Shown: positions 1-7,236, counted from the first letter of the stretch. The stretch is DNA of 9,887 nt from Candidatus Luteimonas excrementigallinarum (GCA_019115725.1 DXCY01000287.1:1-9887); one strand, 5' to 3'. The notes: generated by a model not told the origin, from the sequence alone. A program made the numbers and translations.

Positions 1-1010
1 ATACCGGCTACATCTACGCCGGCGCCCTGCCCTTCGAGCGCATCACCACCGATCTGGACGCGATGCCCGAGGCGCCGCTGAAGATCATGATGAATGTGGC
101 CAACCCGGAGCGCGCGTTCGACTTCGGCCAGCTGCCCAACGCCGGCATCGGCCTGGCGCGGCTGGAGATGATCATCGCCAGCCACATCGGCGTGCATCCC
201 AAGGCGCTGCTGGAATATGACGATCAGGACGCGGCCACGAAGCAGGCGATCGACGCCCGCATCGCCGGCTATGCCGATCCGGTGTCGTTCTACGTGGACC
301 GCCTGGCCGAGGGCATCGCCACCCTCACCGCCTCGGTGGCGCCGAACCCGGTGATCGTGCGCATGTCGGACTTCAAGTCCAACGAATACGCCAACCTGAT
401 CGGCGGCCAGCGCTACGAGCCGGAGGAAGAGAACCCGATGATCGGCTTCCGCGGCGCCAGCCGCTACGTCGATCCGTCCTTCTCCGATGCCTTCGCGCTG
501 GAGTGCAAGGCGGTCAAGCGCGTGCGCGAGGAGATGGGCCTGGAGAACCTCTGGGTCATGATCCCGTTCGTGCGCACGCTCGACGAAGGCCGCCGCGTGG
601 TCGAGGTGCTGGCCGAAAACGGCCTGCGTCAGGGCGAGAACAATCTCAAGATCATCATGATGTGCGAGGTACCCTCGAACGCCCTTCTGGCAGACGAGTT
701 CCTGGACATCTTCGATGGTTTCTCGATCGGCTCCAACGACCTTACCCAGCTCACCCTGGGCCTGGACCGCGACTCTTCCATCGTCGCCGGCCTGTTCGAC
801 GAGCGCGACCCGGCGGTCAAGAAGCTGCTGTCGATGGCGATCAAGACCGCCCGCGCCCGCGGCAAGTACGTGGGCATCTGCGGCCAGGGCCCGAGCGACC
901 ATCCGGATCTTGCCCAGTGGCTGATGGACGAAGGCATCGAATCCGTGTCGCTGAATCCGGATACCGTGGTCGATACCTGGCTGCGACTGGCCAAGCACAG
1001 GTCCGCCTGA
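1..1010 (+). CDS. ppsA: Phosphoenolpyruvate synthase, C-terminal part (5'-truncated by window edge)
   Basis: Phosphoenolpyruvate synthase (pyruvate, water dikinase) makes PEP, AMP and phosphate from pyruvate and ATP in the cytoplasm, a key step of gluconeogenesis. The open frame is already running at position 3 and about 335 residues are visible; the family is usually near 790, so the N-terminal ATP-grasp and the phospho-histidine domain lie outside the window. The visible part is the PEP-binding TIM barrel. It shows NPMIGFRG (about nt 432-455), the long IIMMCEVPSNALLA segment, SIGSNDLTQLTLGLDRDS, and GICGQGPSDHP with the presumed catalytic cysteine at 879-881. It ends in SLNPDTVVDTWL, as in E. 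coli PpsA recalled from memory. An internal ATG at 63 is not the start, because the homology continues upstream of it. The mechanosensitive channel gene follows after 13 bp and is probably co-transcribed. Confidence 0.96.
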   Translation, partial: TGYIYAGALPFERITTDLDAMPEAPLKIMMNVANPERAFDFGQLPNAGIGLARLEMIIASHIGVHPKALLEYDDQDAATKQAIDARIAGYADPVSFYVDRLAEGIATLTASVAPNPVIVRMSDFKSNEYANLIGGQRYEPEEENPMIGFRGASRYVDPSFSDAFALECKAVKRVREEMGLENLWVMIPFVRTLDEGRRVVEVLAENGLRQGENNLKIIMMCEVPSNALLADEFLDIFDGFSIGSNDLTQLTLGLDRDSSIVAGLFDERDPAVKKLLSMAIKTARARGKYVGICGQGPSDHPDLAQWLMDEGIESVSLNPDTVVDTWLRLAKHRSA

Positions 1011-1023
1011 CGGATAACTGCCC

Positions 1024-1881
1024 ATGACCACGCCGATCGACAGGACGCGGCTGCTGCAATGGCTGGAAGATTTCAGCCTGGACCTTCTTGCAGCAGCGCT
1101 GATCCTGGCGATCGGCGTCTGGCTGTCCAGGCGCCTGAGCCAGGGACTGGAGCGTGTGCTCAAGCGCATCGGCGCGGACAGCACGGTCTCCGGCTTCCTG
1201 CGCTACCTGTCCTACGCCGCCCTGCTGGTGATCACGATGGTGATCGCGCTGCAGAAGCTCGGAGTGCCGGCCGCATCGCTGCTGGCCGTGCTGGGCGCGG
1301 CCGGCCTGGCGATCGCGCTGGCGATGAAGGACTCGCTGTCCAACATTGCCGCCGGGATCATGCTGATCGTGCTGCGGCCCTTCCGCGAGGGCGATACGGT
1401 GCAGGTGGCCGGCCAGGAAGGCACGATCGAGCAGATCCGGGTATTCCAGACCCGCCTGCGTACCGCCGACCATCGCGTCGTGGTACTGCCCAATAGCAGT
1501 ATTACCACCGCGCCGATCATCAACTTCACTGCCTATCCGCGACGCCGGATGGAAGTGCTGGTGAACATTGATTACCGCGACGATCTGCGACTGGCGCAGG
1601 AAGTGCTGCTGGCAGCAGCAACCGGAGTGCCGGAGGTGCTGGATGATCCGGCGCCGTCGGTGTCGATCGGGCGCCTGGCGGAAACGGGGATCGAAGTGAC
1701 CTTGTTTGCCTGGGCCAAGACCTATGAGCTCGGCAGCGCCCGCACCGCGCTGGTCATGGCAGTGCGCGACCGCATGGACGCCGCCAATCTCGCCCACGGC
1801 GCCGGTCCGCGCGATGTGCGCGTATATCACCACGACGCCGACGGCACGCCGGCCTCGAAAATCATCCGCCCCAACCCGTAG
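1024..1881 (+). CDS. mscS: MscS-family small-conductance mechanosensitive channel
   Basis: Inner-membrane channel that opens under membrane tension to release solutes during hypo-osmotic shock. The 285-aa product is almost the same length as E. coli MscS. Predicted order: TM1 about residues 17-35, TM2 about 58-76, the pore-lining TM3 about 82-117, then the cytoplasmic beta/vestibule domain. TM3 reads GAAGLAIALAMKDSLSNIAAG; the two pore-constricting leucines of E. coli (L105, L109) align with L95 and L99. The following RPFREGDTV, RTADHR and VLPNSSI segments are classic for the family. Two residues just below the constriction are charged (K102, D103) where E. coli has Gln-Gly. The ATG at 1024 has only a weak GGA (1012-1014) as ribosome site, so translation may be coupled to ppsA, which ends 13 bp upstream. 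The TAG stop lies inside the GTAG of a REP hairpin. Confidence 0.93.
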   Translation: MTTPIDRTRLLQWLEDFSLDLLAAALILAIGVWLSRRLSQGLERVLKRIGADSTVSGFLRYLSYAALLVITMVIALQKLGVPAASLLAVLGAAGLAIALAMKDSLSNIAAGIMLIVLRPFREGDTVQVAGQEGTIEQIRVFQTRLRTADHRVVVLPNSSITTAPIINFTAYPRRRMEVLVNIDYRDDLRLAQEVLLAAATGVPEVLDDPAPSVSIGRLAETGIEVTLFAWAKTYELGSARTALVMAVRDRMDAANLAHGAGPRDVRVYHHDADGTPASKIIRPNP

Positions 1882-1901
1882 GTCGGCCCTACGCGGCCGA
1901 C
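1878..1901 (+). repeat. GTAG-type REP hairpin, copy 1
   Basis: Starts with GTAG (1878-1881). A perfect 7-bp stem follows: GTCGGCC (1882-1888), loop CTACGC (1889-1894), GGCCGAC (1895-1901). A GTAG head in front of a stem-loop is the known layout of REPs in Stenotrophomonas and related Xanthomonadaceae (SMAG elements, mobilised by RAYT transposases). The TAG stop of the mscS gene is bases 2-4 of the GTAG. With the inverted second copy it could act as a bidirectional terminator or mRNA 3'-end stabiliser between convergent genes; this role is inferred, and there is no U-tract. Confidence 0.8.
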
Positions 1902-1922
1902 GTGCCGTGCGGCGCGGGCTGC

Positions 1923-1946
1923 GTCGGGGGCGTTGCCCCGACCTAC
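1923..1946 (-). repeat. GTAG-type REP hairpin, copy 2 (inverted)
   Basis: Read on the minus strand it begins GTAG (1946-1943), then stem GTCGGGG (1942-1936), loop CAACGC (1935-1930) and CCCCGAC (1929-1923), a perfect 7-bp stem. It has the same design as copy 1, differing by one loop base and two swapped stem pairs. It lies 21 bp from copy 1 in head-out inverted orientation, a BIME-like pair. The TAG stop of orn (minus strand, 1945-1943) is part of its GTAG. Confidence 0.8.
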
Positions 1947-2518
1947 GGGGCGGGGTCGGCCAGCTTTGCCATGTGCTTGCGATAGTGCCGCAGCTCGGCG
2001 ATGGAATCGTGCACGTCGCTGAGCGCGGTGTGGGCCGCGTTCTTCTTCACCCCGGCGAATACCTCGGGGGCCCAGCGCCGGGCCAGTTCCTTGAGCGTGC
2101 TCACATCGAGGTTGCGGTAGTGGAAGTAGCGCTCCAGCTCCGGCATCCGCCGGTGCAGGAAGCGCCGGTCCTGGCAGATCGAATTGCCGCACATGGGTGA
2201 GACGCCGCCCGGCAGCCATTCGCGCAGGAAAGCCAGGGTCTGCTGCTCGGCCTCGTCCATCCGCACGCCCTCCTCCAGCACCCGGCGCCACAGGCCGGAG
2301 CCACCGTGCTGGTTGCGGTTCCAGTCGTCCATCGCCTCCAGCACCTGCGAATCGTGGCCGATGGCGAACACCGGGCCTTCCGCCAGGATCTCCAGCTGCG
2401 AATCCGTCACCACCGTGGCGATCTCCAGGATGGAGTCGCGCCGCGGGTCGAGCCCGGTCATTTCCAGGTCGATCCAGATCAGGCGGGTTTCAGCAGCGTC
2501 CGGGGAGGCAATATTCAT
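1943..2518 (-). CDS. orn: Oligoribonuclease (DEDDh 3'-to-5' exoribonuclease)
   Basis: Degrades 2-5-nt RNA and pGpG dinucleotides to mononucleotides, finishing RNA turnover and cyclic-di-GMP breakdown in the cytoplasm. The 191-aa product has all DEDDh motifs: WIDLEMTGLDP near the N-terminus (first Asp and Glu), CGNSICQDRRFL (Asp), and HTALSDVHDSIAEL (catalytic His and last Asp). FHYRNLDVSTLKELARRW is a long conserved block of the family. I chose ATG at 2518 (MNIASPD). An in-frame GTG at 2533 would add five residues but has no better ribosome site. It follows tadA after 62 bp on the same strand. A possible -10 box (TATCAT, 2551-2546) upstream might give it extra transcription. Its stop codon lies within a REP. 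Confidence 0.95.
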   Translation of the reverse strand: MNIASPDAAETRLIWIDLEMTGLDPRRDSILEIATVVTDSQLEILAEGPVFAIGHDSQVLEAMDDWNRNQHGGSGLWRRVLEEGVRMDEAEQQTLAFLREWLPGGVSPMCGNSICQDRRFLHRRMPELERYFHYRNLDVSTLKELARRWAPEVFAGVKKNAAHTALSDVHDSIAELRHYRKHMAKLADPAP

Positions 2519-2545
2519 ACACGGATCCAGCACAGGGAACCGAAC

Positions 2546-2551
2546 ATGATA
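2546..2551 (-). promoter_or_regulatory. Possible -10 box for orn
   Basis: TATCAT on the minus strand matches the sigma-70 -10 consensus at five of six bases, in the 62-bp tadA-orn gap, and would give a leader of about 20 nt before the ATG at 2518. I find no good -35 at 15-18 bp spacing, so this is weak. Confidence 0.25.
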
Positions 2552-2580
2552 GCGCAGCGCTGGCCCAGACTACCCGGGAA

Positions 2581-3090
2581 TCACAGCGGCGGCTTGCCCC
2601 GCTTGCGGCGGAAGTAATTGGTCAGCCGCCGCCCGGCCTCGTCCGCAAGCAGCCCGCCCTGCACGTCCACGCGATGGTTGTGGCGCGGATCCTGCAGCAG
2701 GCTGAATACGCCGCCCGCAGCTCCGGTCTTGGGGTCCGGCGCGGCATAGACCACCCGTGCAATACGCGCATGCACCATGGCCATCGCGCACATGGCGCAG
2801 GGTTCCAGGGTCACGTACAGGGTGCAGCCGATCAGGCGGTGGTTGCCCAGCGCCCTGCCCGCCTGGCGCATCGCCATGATCTCGGCGTGGGCAGTGGGAT
2901 CGTGATCGGTGATATTGCGGTTCCAGCCCTCGCCGAGCACCTGGCCATCCGGACCCAGCAGCAGCGCGCCGACGGGAATTTCATCGAACGCGCGCTCGGC
3001 GTGATCGGCCAGTTCCAGGGCGCGGCGCATTTGCGCTTCGTCGTGCGCGTCGGCGTCGCTGGCTGGGGTCAGGGGCGCGGGCGGATGCAT
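2581..3090 (-). CDS. tadA: tRNA-specific adenosine deaminase TadA
   Basis: Deaminates adenosine 34 to inosine in the anticodon wobble position of tRNA-Arg(ACG), so that one tRNA can read CGU, CGC and CGA. The roughly 169-aa product has the zinc cytidine/adenosine-deaminase signature: HAEIMAMRQ (zinc-ligand His about residue 68, proton-shuttle Glu about 70) and PCAMCAMAMVHARI (zinc-ligand Cys about 98 and 101). The upstream IPVGALL and the DPKTGAAGG, HNHRVDVQGG and FFRRKR-like (here YFRRKRG) segments fit TadA and not a generic deaminase. I used ATG at 3090; GTG at 3096 would add two residues, and neither start has a strong ribosome site. It lies about 37 bp after potI on the same strand, so it probably receives pot transcripts. 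Confidence 0.93.
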   Translation of the reverse strand: MHPPAPLTPASDADAHDEAQMRRALELADHAERAFDEIPVGALLLGPDGQVLGEGWNRNITDHDPTAHAEIMAMRQAGRALGNHRLIGCTLYVTLEPCAMCAMAMVHARIARVVYAAPDPKTGAAGGVFSLLQDPRHNHRVDVQGGLLADEAGRRLTNYFRRKRGKPPL

Positions 3091-3127
3091 GGCCACATTC
3101 TACCGTTCGGTGCGGAGCACCCTGCCC

Positions 3128-3931
3128 CTAGCTGTCCGCCGGCGTGCGCCGATGCATCAGTATCCCGGCCAGGCACACGCCCAAGGCCACCAGCACCACG
3201 ATGATGGTGGCCAGTGCGTTGATCTCAGGCGTCACCCCCAGTTTCACCTTCGAGTACACCACCATTGGCAGCGTGCTCGAGCCGGGTCCGGAGGTGAAGC
3301 TCGCGATCACCAGATCGTCCAGCGACAGGGTGAAGGCCAGCAGCCAGCCGGCCAGCAGTGCCGGTGCGATCAGCGGCAGCGTGATCACGAAGAACACCCG
3401 CCACGGCCTTGCCCCAAGATCCATGGCGGCTTCTTCCAGGCTGTCGTCCATGCCGGCCATGCGCGAGCGCACCACCACGGTGACGTAGCAGGCGGTCAGG
3501 GTGATGTGCGCCAGGGTGATCGTGGTCATGCCGCGGTCGGGCCAGCCAAAGGCCTGCTGCAGGGTCACGAACAGCAGCAGCGAAGACAGCCCCATCATCA
3601 CGTCGGGCATCACCATCGGCGCCGAGTTCATCAGGCTCAGCAGCCCGCGTCCGGGAAAGCGCCCGAAGCGCGACAGTGCCAGGCCGCAGGCCGTGCCCAG
3701 AAAAACCGCCGCCGTGGCGGTCAGCGCGGCGATCAGGAAGCTGCGCTGTACCGCGTCCAACAACTGCTGGTTGCCCAGCAGTTCCACGTACCAGCGGGTC
3801 GAGAACCCGCCCCACACCGTGGACACCCGCGAAGCGTTGAACGAATACACGATCACCGAAATGATCGGGATGTACAGAAAGGCGTAGCCCGCCACCATGG
3901 CCGTGTACAGCAGGGTCGGGTTGCGCCTCAT
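3128..3931 (-). CDS. potI: Putrescine-type ABC transporter permease PotI
   Basis: Second inner-membrane permease of the PotFGHI polyamine importer; it pairs with PotH to form the translocation path. The 267-aa product has about six hydrophobic helices, the first at about residues 8-30. The cytoplasmic EAA loop (EEAAMDLGARPWRVFFVITLP, about 166-186) docks on the ATPase. The segment ending in SLDDLVIASFTSGPGSSTLP (about 203-222) is typical of PotC/PotI permeases. Its ATG overlaps the potH stop by 4 bp (ATGA, 3931-3928), indicating translational coupling. PotI is preferred over PotC because the binding protein and PotH partner are of the PotF/PotH kind. Confidence 0.93.
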   Translation of the reverse strand: MRRNPTLLYTAMVAGYAFLYIPIISVIVYSFNASRVSTVWGGFSTRWYVELLGNQQLLDAVQRSFLIAALTATAAVFLGTACGLALSRFGRFPGRGLLSLMNSAPMVMPDVMMGLSSLLLFVTLQQAFGWPDRGMTTITLAHITLTACYVTVVVRSRMAGMDDSLEEAAMDLGARPWRVFFVITLPLIAPALLAGWLLAFTLSLDDLVIASFTSGPGSSTLPMVVYSKVKLGVTPEINALATIIVVLVALGVCLAGILMHRRTPADS

Positions 3932-4923
3932 GCCTCGGCCTCCCGCTCATTGCGGCGGTTTTCGAAGTACTCGAACAGCAGCGTCGGCAGCACGATCATC
4001 ACCAGCATGGCGATGGTCACCGCGGCCGCCAGCGGCCAGTCGCGGTTGGTGAAGAACTCGATCCACAGCACGCGGCCGATGGTCAGCGCATCCGGCCCGC
4101 CGAGGATGTCGGGAATCACGAACTCGCCCACCGCCGGGATGAACACCAGCAGCGCGCCGGCGATGATGCCCGGCATCGACAGCGGCAGCGTGACCCGAAG
4201 GAACGCCTGCCACGGGCGCGAGCCCAGGTCTTCGGCGGCTTCCAGCAGGGTGAAATCAAGCCGCATCAGCGTGGCCGTCAGCGGCAGGATCATGAACGGC
4301 AGATAGTTGTAGACGATGCCGATGTAGACCGCGATATCGGTATGCAACAGGGCGAAATCAGGCCCCACCAGGCCGACCGCCGACAGCGTCTGGGCCAGCA
4401 GGCCGTTGGCCTTGAGGATCCCGATCAGCGCGTAGGTACGCAACAGCGAGCTGGTCCAGAACGGCAGGATCACCAGTACCAGCAGCAGCATCCGCACCGC
4501 CGGCCGCGCCCGCGCGATGCCGTAGGCGATCGGATAGCCCAGCAGCAGGCAGAACACCGTGGAGACCGAAGCGAACAGCAGCGACTTCAGGTAGGCCGAC
4601 ACGTACAGCGGGTCGGACAGCAGCATCGCGTAGTTGGAGACGTGCAGGCGCAGCGAAGTGGCCCCGTCCGCGGTCTGCTCGATCAGCGCCGTGTAGGGCG
4701 GCGCCTGTCCGAACACCGCCTGGGCGAAGCTGATCTTGAGCACGATCAGGAACGGCACCAGGAAGAACAGCCCCAGCCACAGCATTGGCAGCGCGGTCAC
4801 CAGGAAGCGGCCGCGGCGGGTGCGGAACTCCTGGCCCACGGCGCGGAACCAGCCGAACAGGTTCCGCACCACGTCGAACCAGAAGTCCCACAGGCCGGCG
4901 TTGCGCCCCGCCCGCGTGCTCAT
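3928..4923 (-). CDS. potH: Putrescine-type ABC transporter permease PotH
   Basis: First inner-membrane permease of the polyamine importer. The 331-aa product has a long cytoplasmic N-terminal tail (about residues 1-40), a first helix at about 41-63, and five further helices. The EAA loop EAAEDLGSRPWQAFLRVTLP is at about 228-247. The VGEFVIPDILGGP block (about 265-277) is characteristic of PotB/PotH. The frame is open to 4965, but the ATG at 4923 overlaps the potG stop as ATGA and is the natural coupled start; the upstream extension overlaps potG coding sequence and has no ribosome site I can see. Confidence 0.94.
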   Translation of the reverse strand: MSTRAGRNAGLWDFWFDVVRNLFGWFRAVGQEFRTRRGRFLVTALPMLWLGLFFLVPFLIVLKISFAQAVFGQAPPYTALIEQTADGATSLRLHVSNYAMLLSDPLYVSAYLKSLLFASVSTVFCLLLGYPIAYGIARARPAVRMLLLVLVILPFWTSSLLRTYALIGILKANGLLAQTLSAVGLVGPDFALLHTDIAVYIGIVYNYLPFMILPLTATLMRLDFTLLEAAEDLGSRPWQAFLRVTLPLSMPGIIAGALLVFIPAVGEFVIPDILGGPDALTIGRVLWIEFFTNRDWPLAAAVTIAMLVMIVLPTLLFEYFENRRNEREAEA

Positions 4924-6083
4924 GTGGTCAGCACCACCGCGCTGGCCGCTTCCCAGCTCAGCCACAGCGTGTCATCCCAGTCGTAATGCGGCTCGGAGCT
5001 GCGCGCCACGTGGGTTTCCTGCACGCGCACGATGGCGCCCGCTTCGGTCTCCACCCGGTAGATCGAAACGTCGCCCAGATAGGCGATATCGCGCACCTTG
5101 CCCACCACCACATTCTCGGTGGCGACGGTGCCGCGTGGTGGCTCGGTCTCGTGCACATCGACCTTTTCCGGACGCACCGCCACGCTGACCGCGGTGCCCT
5201 CCGGCAGCGGATCCGGATGCCGGGCCAGCAGTTCGGCATCCAGCGCATCGCACTGGATCCGCACCTGGCCGGAAGCCTCGTCCATGCCCACCACCCGGCC
5301 CTCGAAGATGTTGATGCCTCCGATGAACTCGGCCACAAAGCGGGTGGCTGGGTATTCGTACAGCATCGCCGGGGTCGATACCTGCACGATCCGCCCGGTA
5401 TCCATCACCGCGATCCGTGACGACATGGTCATCGCCTCTTCCTGGTCATGGGTGACCATGATGAAGGTGGTGCCCACGCGCTCCTGGATGTTCACCAGTT
5501 CGAACTGGGTGTGCTCGCGCAGGCGCTTGTCCAGCGCGCCCAGCGGCTCGTCGAGCAGCAGCAGCTTGGGCTGCTTGGCCAGCGCCCGGGCCAGGGCCAC
5601 GCGCTGGCGCTGGCCACCGGAGAGCTGGTGCGGCTTGCGGTTGCCGAGCTGCGGCATGCGCACCAGTTCCAGCATCTCCTGTACCCGGTCGCGGATCTCG
5701 GCGGCGGGCAGGCGGTCCTGGCGCAGGCCGAAGGCGATGTTCTGCGCCACCGTCATGTGCGGGAACAGCGCGTAGCTCTGGAACATCATGTTCACCGGCC
5801 GCTGGTAGGGCGGCAGGTTGGTCACGTCCAGCCCGTCGATCAGGATCCGCCCCTGGTCGGGCCTTTCCAGCCCGGCCAGGATCCGCAGCAGCGTGCTTTT
5901 GCCCGAGCCCGAACCGCCCAGCAGGGCGAAGAACTCGCCCCGGTAGATATCCAGCGAGATGTCATCGCAGGCATAGGTCTGGCCGAAAACCCGGGTCACC
6001 CCCTCGATGCGCACGAACGGCTGGGCGGCCGGATCGCGCCAAGGTTCGGCCACTGCTGCCACGCCGCGCGCAGGAACCGACAT
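4920..6083 (-). CDS. potG: Polyamine ABC transporter ATP-binding subunit PotG
   Basis: ATPase that drives polyamine import, acting as a dimer on the cytoplasmic face of PotH-PotI. The 387-aa product shows Walker A LGGSGSGKST (residues 55-64), the Q-loop glutamine (about 102), ABC signature LSGGQ (154-158), Walker B LLLLDEP (about 174-180), D-loop GALD (182-185) and the switch histidine in VTHD (212). The C-terminal third (about 250-387) is the regulatory TOBE/MOI region usual for CUT1-like and polyamine ATPases. No key residue is missing. The ATG at 6083 lies 3 bp after the potF stop, and the stop overlaps the potH start by 4 bp. Confidence 0.95.
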   Translation of the reverse strand: MSVPARGVAAVAEPWRDPAAQPFVRIEGVTRVFGQTYACDDISLDIYRGEFFALLGGSGSGKSTLLRILAGLERPDQGRILIDGLDVTNLPPYQRPVNMMFQSYALFPHMTVAQNIAFGLRQDRLPAAEIRDRVQEMLELVRMPQLGNRKPHQLSGGQRQRVALARALAKQPKLLLLDEPLGALDKRLREHTQFELVNIQERVGTTFIMVTHDQEEAMTMSSRIAVMDTGRIVQVSTPAMLYEYPATRFVAEFIGGINIFEGRVVGMDEASGQVRIQCDALDAELLARHPDPLPEGTAVSVAVRPEKVDVHETEPPRGTVATENVVVGKVRDIAYLGDVSIYRVETEAGAIVRVQETHVARSSEPHYDWDDTLWLSWEAASAVVLTT

Positions 6084-6086
6084 CGC

Positions 6087-7226
6087 CTAGCGGCCGCTCT
6101 TGATGCCGGTCCAGGCGCGCACGCGCTGGCGCTGCACGTCATCGGGCAGCGAGACCGGATCCACCAGGCGCTCGCGCACGTCCTCGGGCGGGTATACGCC
6201 GGTGTCGGCGGCGATCTCCGCATCGATCAGCTCGGTCGCGGCCAGGTTGGCGTTGGCATAGGCCACGTGGTCGGTGATGGCGGCGATCACCTCCGGCTCC
6301 ATCAGGTAGTTGACGAAGGCGTGGGCGTTGCCGGGGTGGCGCGCGTCCCTGGGAATCGCGATCACGTCCATCCAGCGCACGGCGCCTTCCTTCGGAATCA
6401 CGTAGCGGATATCAGGCGCCGCGCGACCGGTTGCTTCGGCGGCCTCCACGGCCACGTCGCGGGCCTGGCCGATATCGCCGGAGTAGCCCATCACCAGGCA
6501 GGCATCGCCGTTGGCCAGTGCGTCCTTGTACTCGGCATTGTTGAAGGTGCGGATGTGCGGACGGATGGCGGCATAGGCCTCCTTCACCGCGTCGATCTCG
6601 TCGGCGGAGCCGGCGTTCGGGTCGCGGCCCAGCCAGATCAGCGCGGCGCTGAAGGCTTCCTGGTCATCATCCAGCACGTGGATGCCGCACGAGGCCAGCT
6701 TCGCGGCGTTGGCCGGGTCGAACAGCAGGTTCCAGGAATCCAGCGGTGCATCAGCGCCCAGCGCGGCCGTCACCTTCTCTACGTTGATGCCCAGCCCGGT
6801 CGTGCCCCACATGTAGGGCACCACGTGCAGGTTGTCCGCATCGATATCGGTCAGCCCTTCCATGATGTCCGGGTCCAGATACTGCAGGTTCGGCAGCTGC
6901 GACTTGTCCAGCGGCGCGTACAGGCCGGTGCGGATCTGGCGCTGGGCGAACGGACGCGCCGAGGGGAACACCACGTCATAGCCCGAGCCGCCGGCCACCA
7001 GCTTGGTTTCCAGCGTTTCGTTCTCGGCGTAGACGTCGTAGTTCACCTTGATGCCGGTGGCTGCCTCGAAGTTGGCGATCGTGTCGTCGGCCACATAATC
7101 CGACCAGTTGTAGACGTTGAGCACCTGCTCCTCGGCGCCGTCGGTGGCATCCTCGGAACCGGGCTGGCTGCCACCACAGGCGGCAAGGATCAGGGCGCAG
7201 GCAAGCGGGGCAAAGCGCAGGGACAC
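6087..7226 (-). CDS. potF: Putrescine-type polyamine-binding protein PotF, predicted lipoprotein
   Basis: Periplasmic-side substrate-binding protein of the importer. From the GTG at 7226 the product is 379 aa. It begins with a short signal MSLRFAPLACALILAAC; LAA-C (Cys17) is a lipobox, followed by a flexible Gly/Ser/Asp/Glu linker to about residue 34. The mature fold starts at LNVYNWSDY. Ligand residues of E. coli PotF, mapped by eye from memory, are mostly kept: W41, S42, D43, S89, E190, D251, D287, Y323. Two aromatic ones differ: Y248 for W244 and W285 for F276. Start choice: GGAG (7236-7233) lies 6 nt before the GTG. An in-frame ATG at 7259 would give an oddly long signal and lies upstream of the predicted transcription start. 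potG follows after 3 bp. Confidence 0.93.
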   Translation of the reverse strand: MSLRFAPLACALILAACGGSQPGSEDATDGAEEQVLNVYNWSDYVADDTIANFEAATGIKVNYDVYAENETLETKLVAGGSGYDVVFPSARPFAQRQIRTGLYAPLDKSQLPNLQYLDPDIMEGLTDIDADNLHVVPYMWGTTGLGINVEKVTAALGADAPLDSWNLLFDPANAAKLASCGIHVLDDDQEAFSAALIWLGRDPNAGSADEIDAVKEAYAAIRPHIRTFNNAEYKDALANGDACLVMGYSGDIGQARDVAVEAAEATGRAAPDIRYVIPKEGAVRWMDVIAIPRDARHPGNAHAFVNYLMEPEVIAAITDHVAYANANLAATELIDAEIAADTGVYPPEDVRERLVDPVSLPDDVQRQRVRAWTGIKSGR

Positions 7227-7232
7227 GGCGTT

Positions 7233-7236
7233 CTCC
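7233..7236 (-). promoter_or_regulatory. Ribosome binding site that sets the potF start
   Basis: GGAG on the minus strand with 6-nt spacing to the GTG at 7226. No comparable site precedes the in-frame ATG at 7259, so this favours the GTG start and the compact lipoprotein signal. Confidence 0.65.

Noticed and set aside
841..1833. 330-codon minus-strand frame opposite ppsA and the channel gene
   Set aside because: Same kind of shadow; no motif, and it overlaps two well supported genes.
3109..3121. Hairpin GGTGC/GCACC between potI and tadA as a terminator
   Set aside because: Only 5 bp with a 3-nt loop and no U-tract; too weak to claim termination.
3089..4306. 405-codon plus-strand frame opposite potI and potH
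   Set aside because: His/Gln/Arg-rich low-complexity product, a shadow of two clear permease genes.
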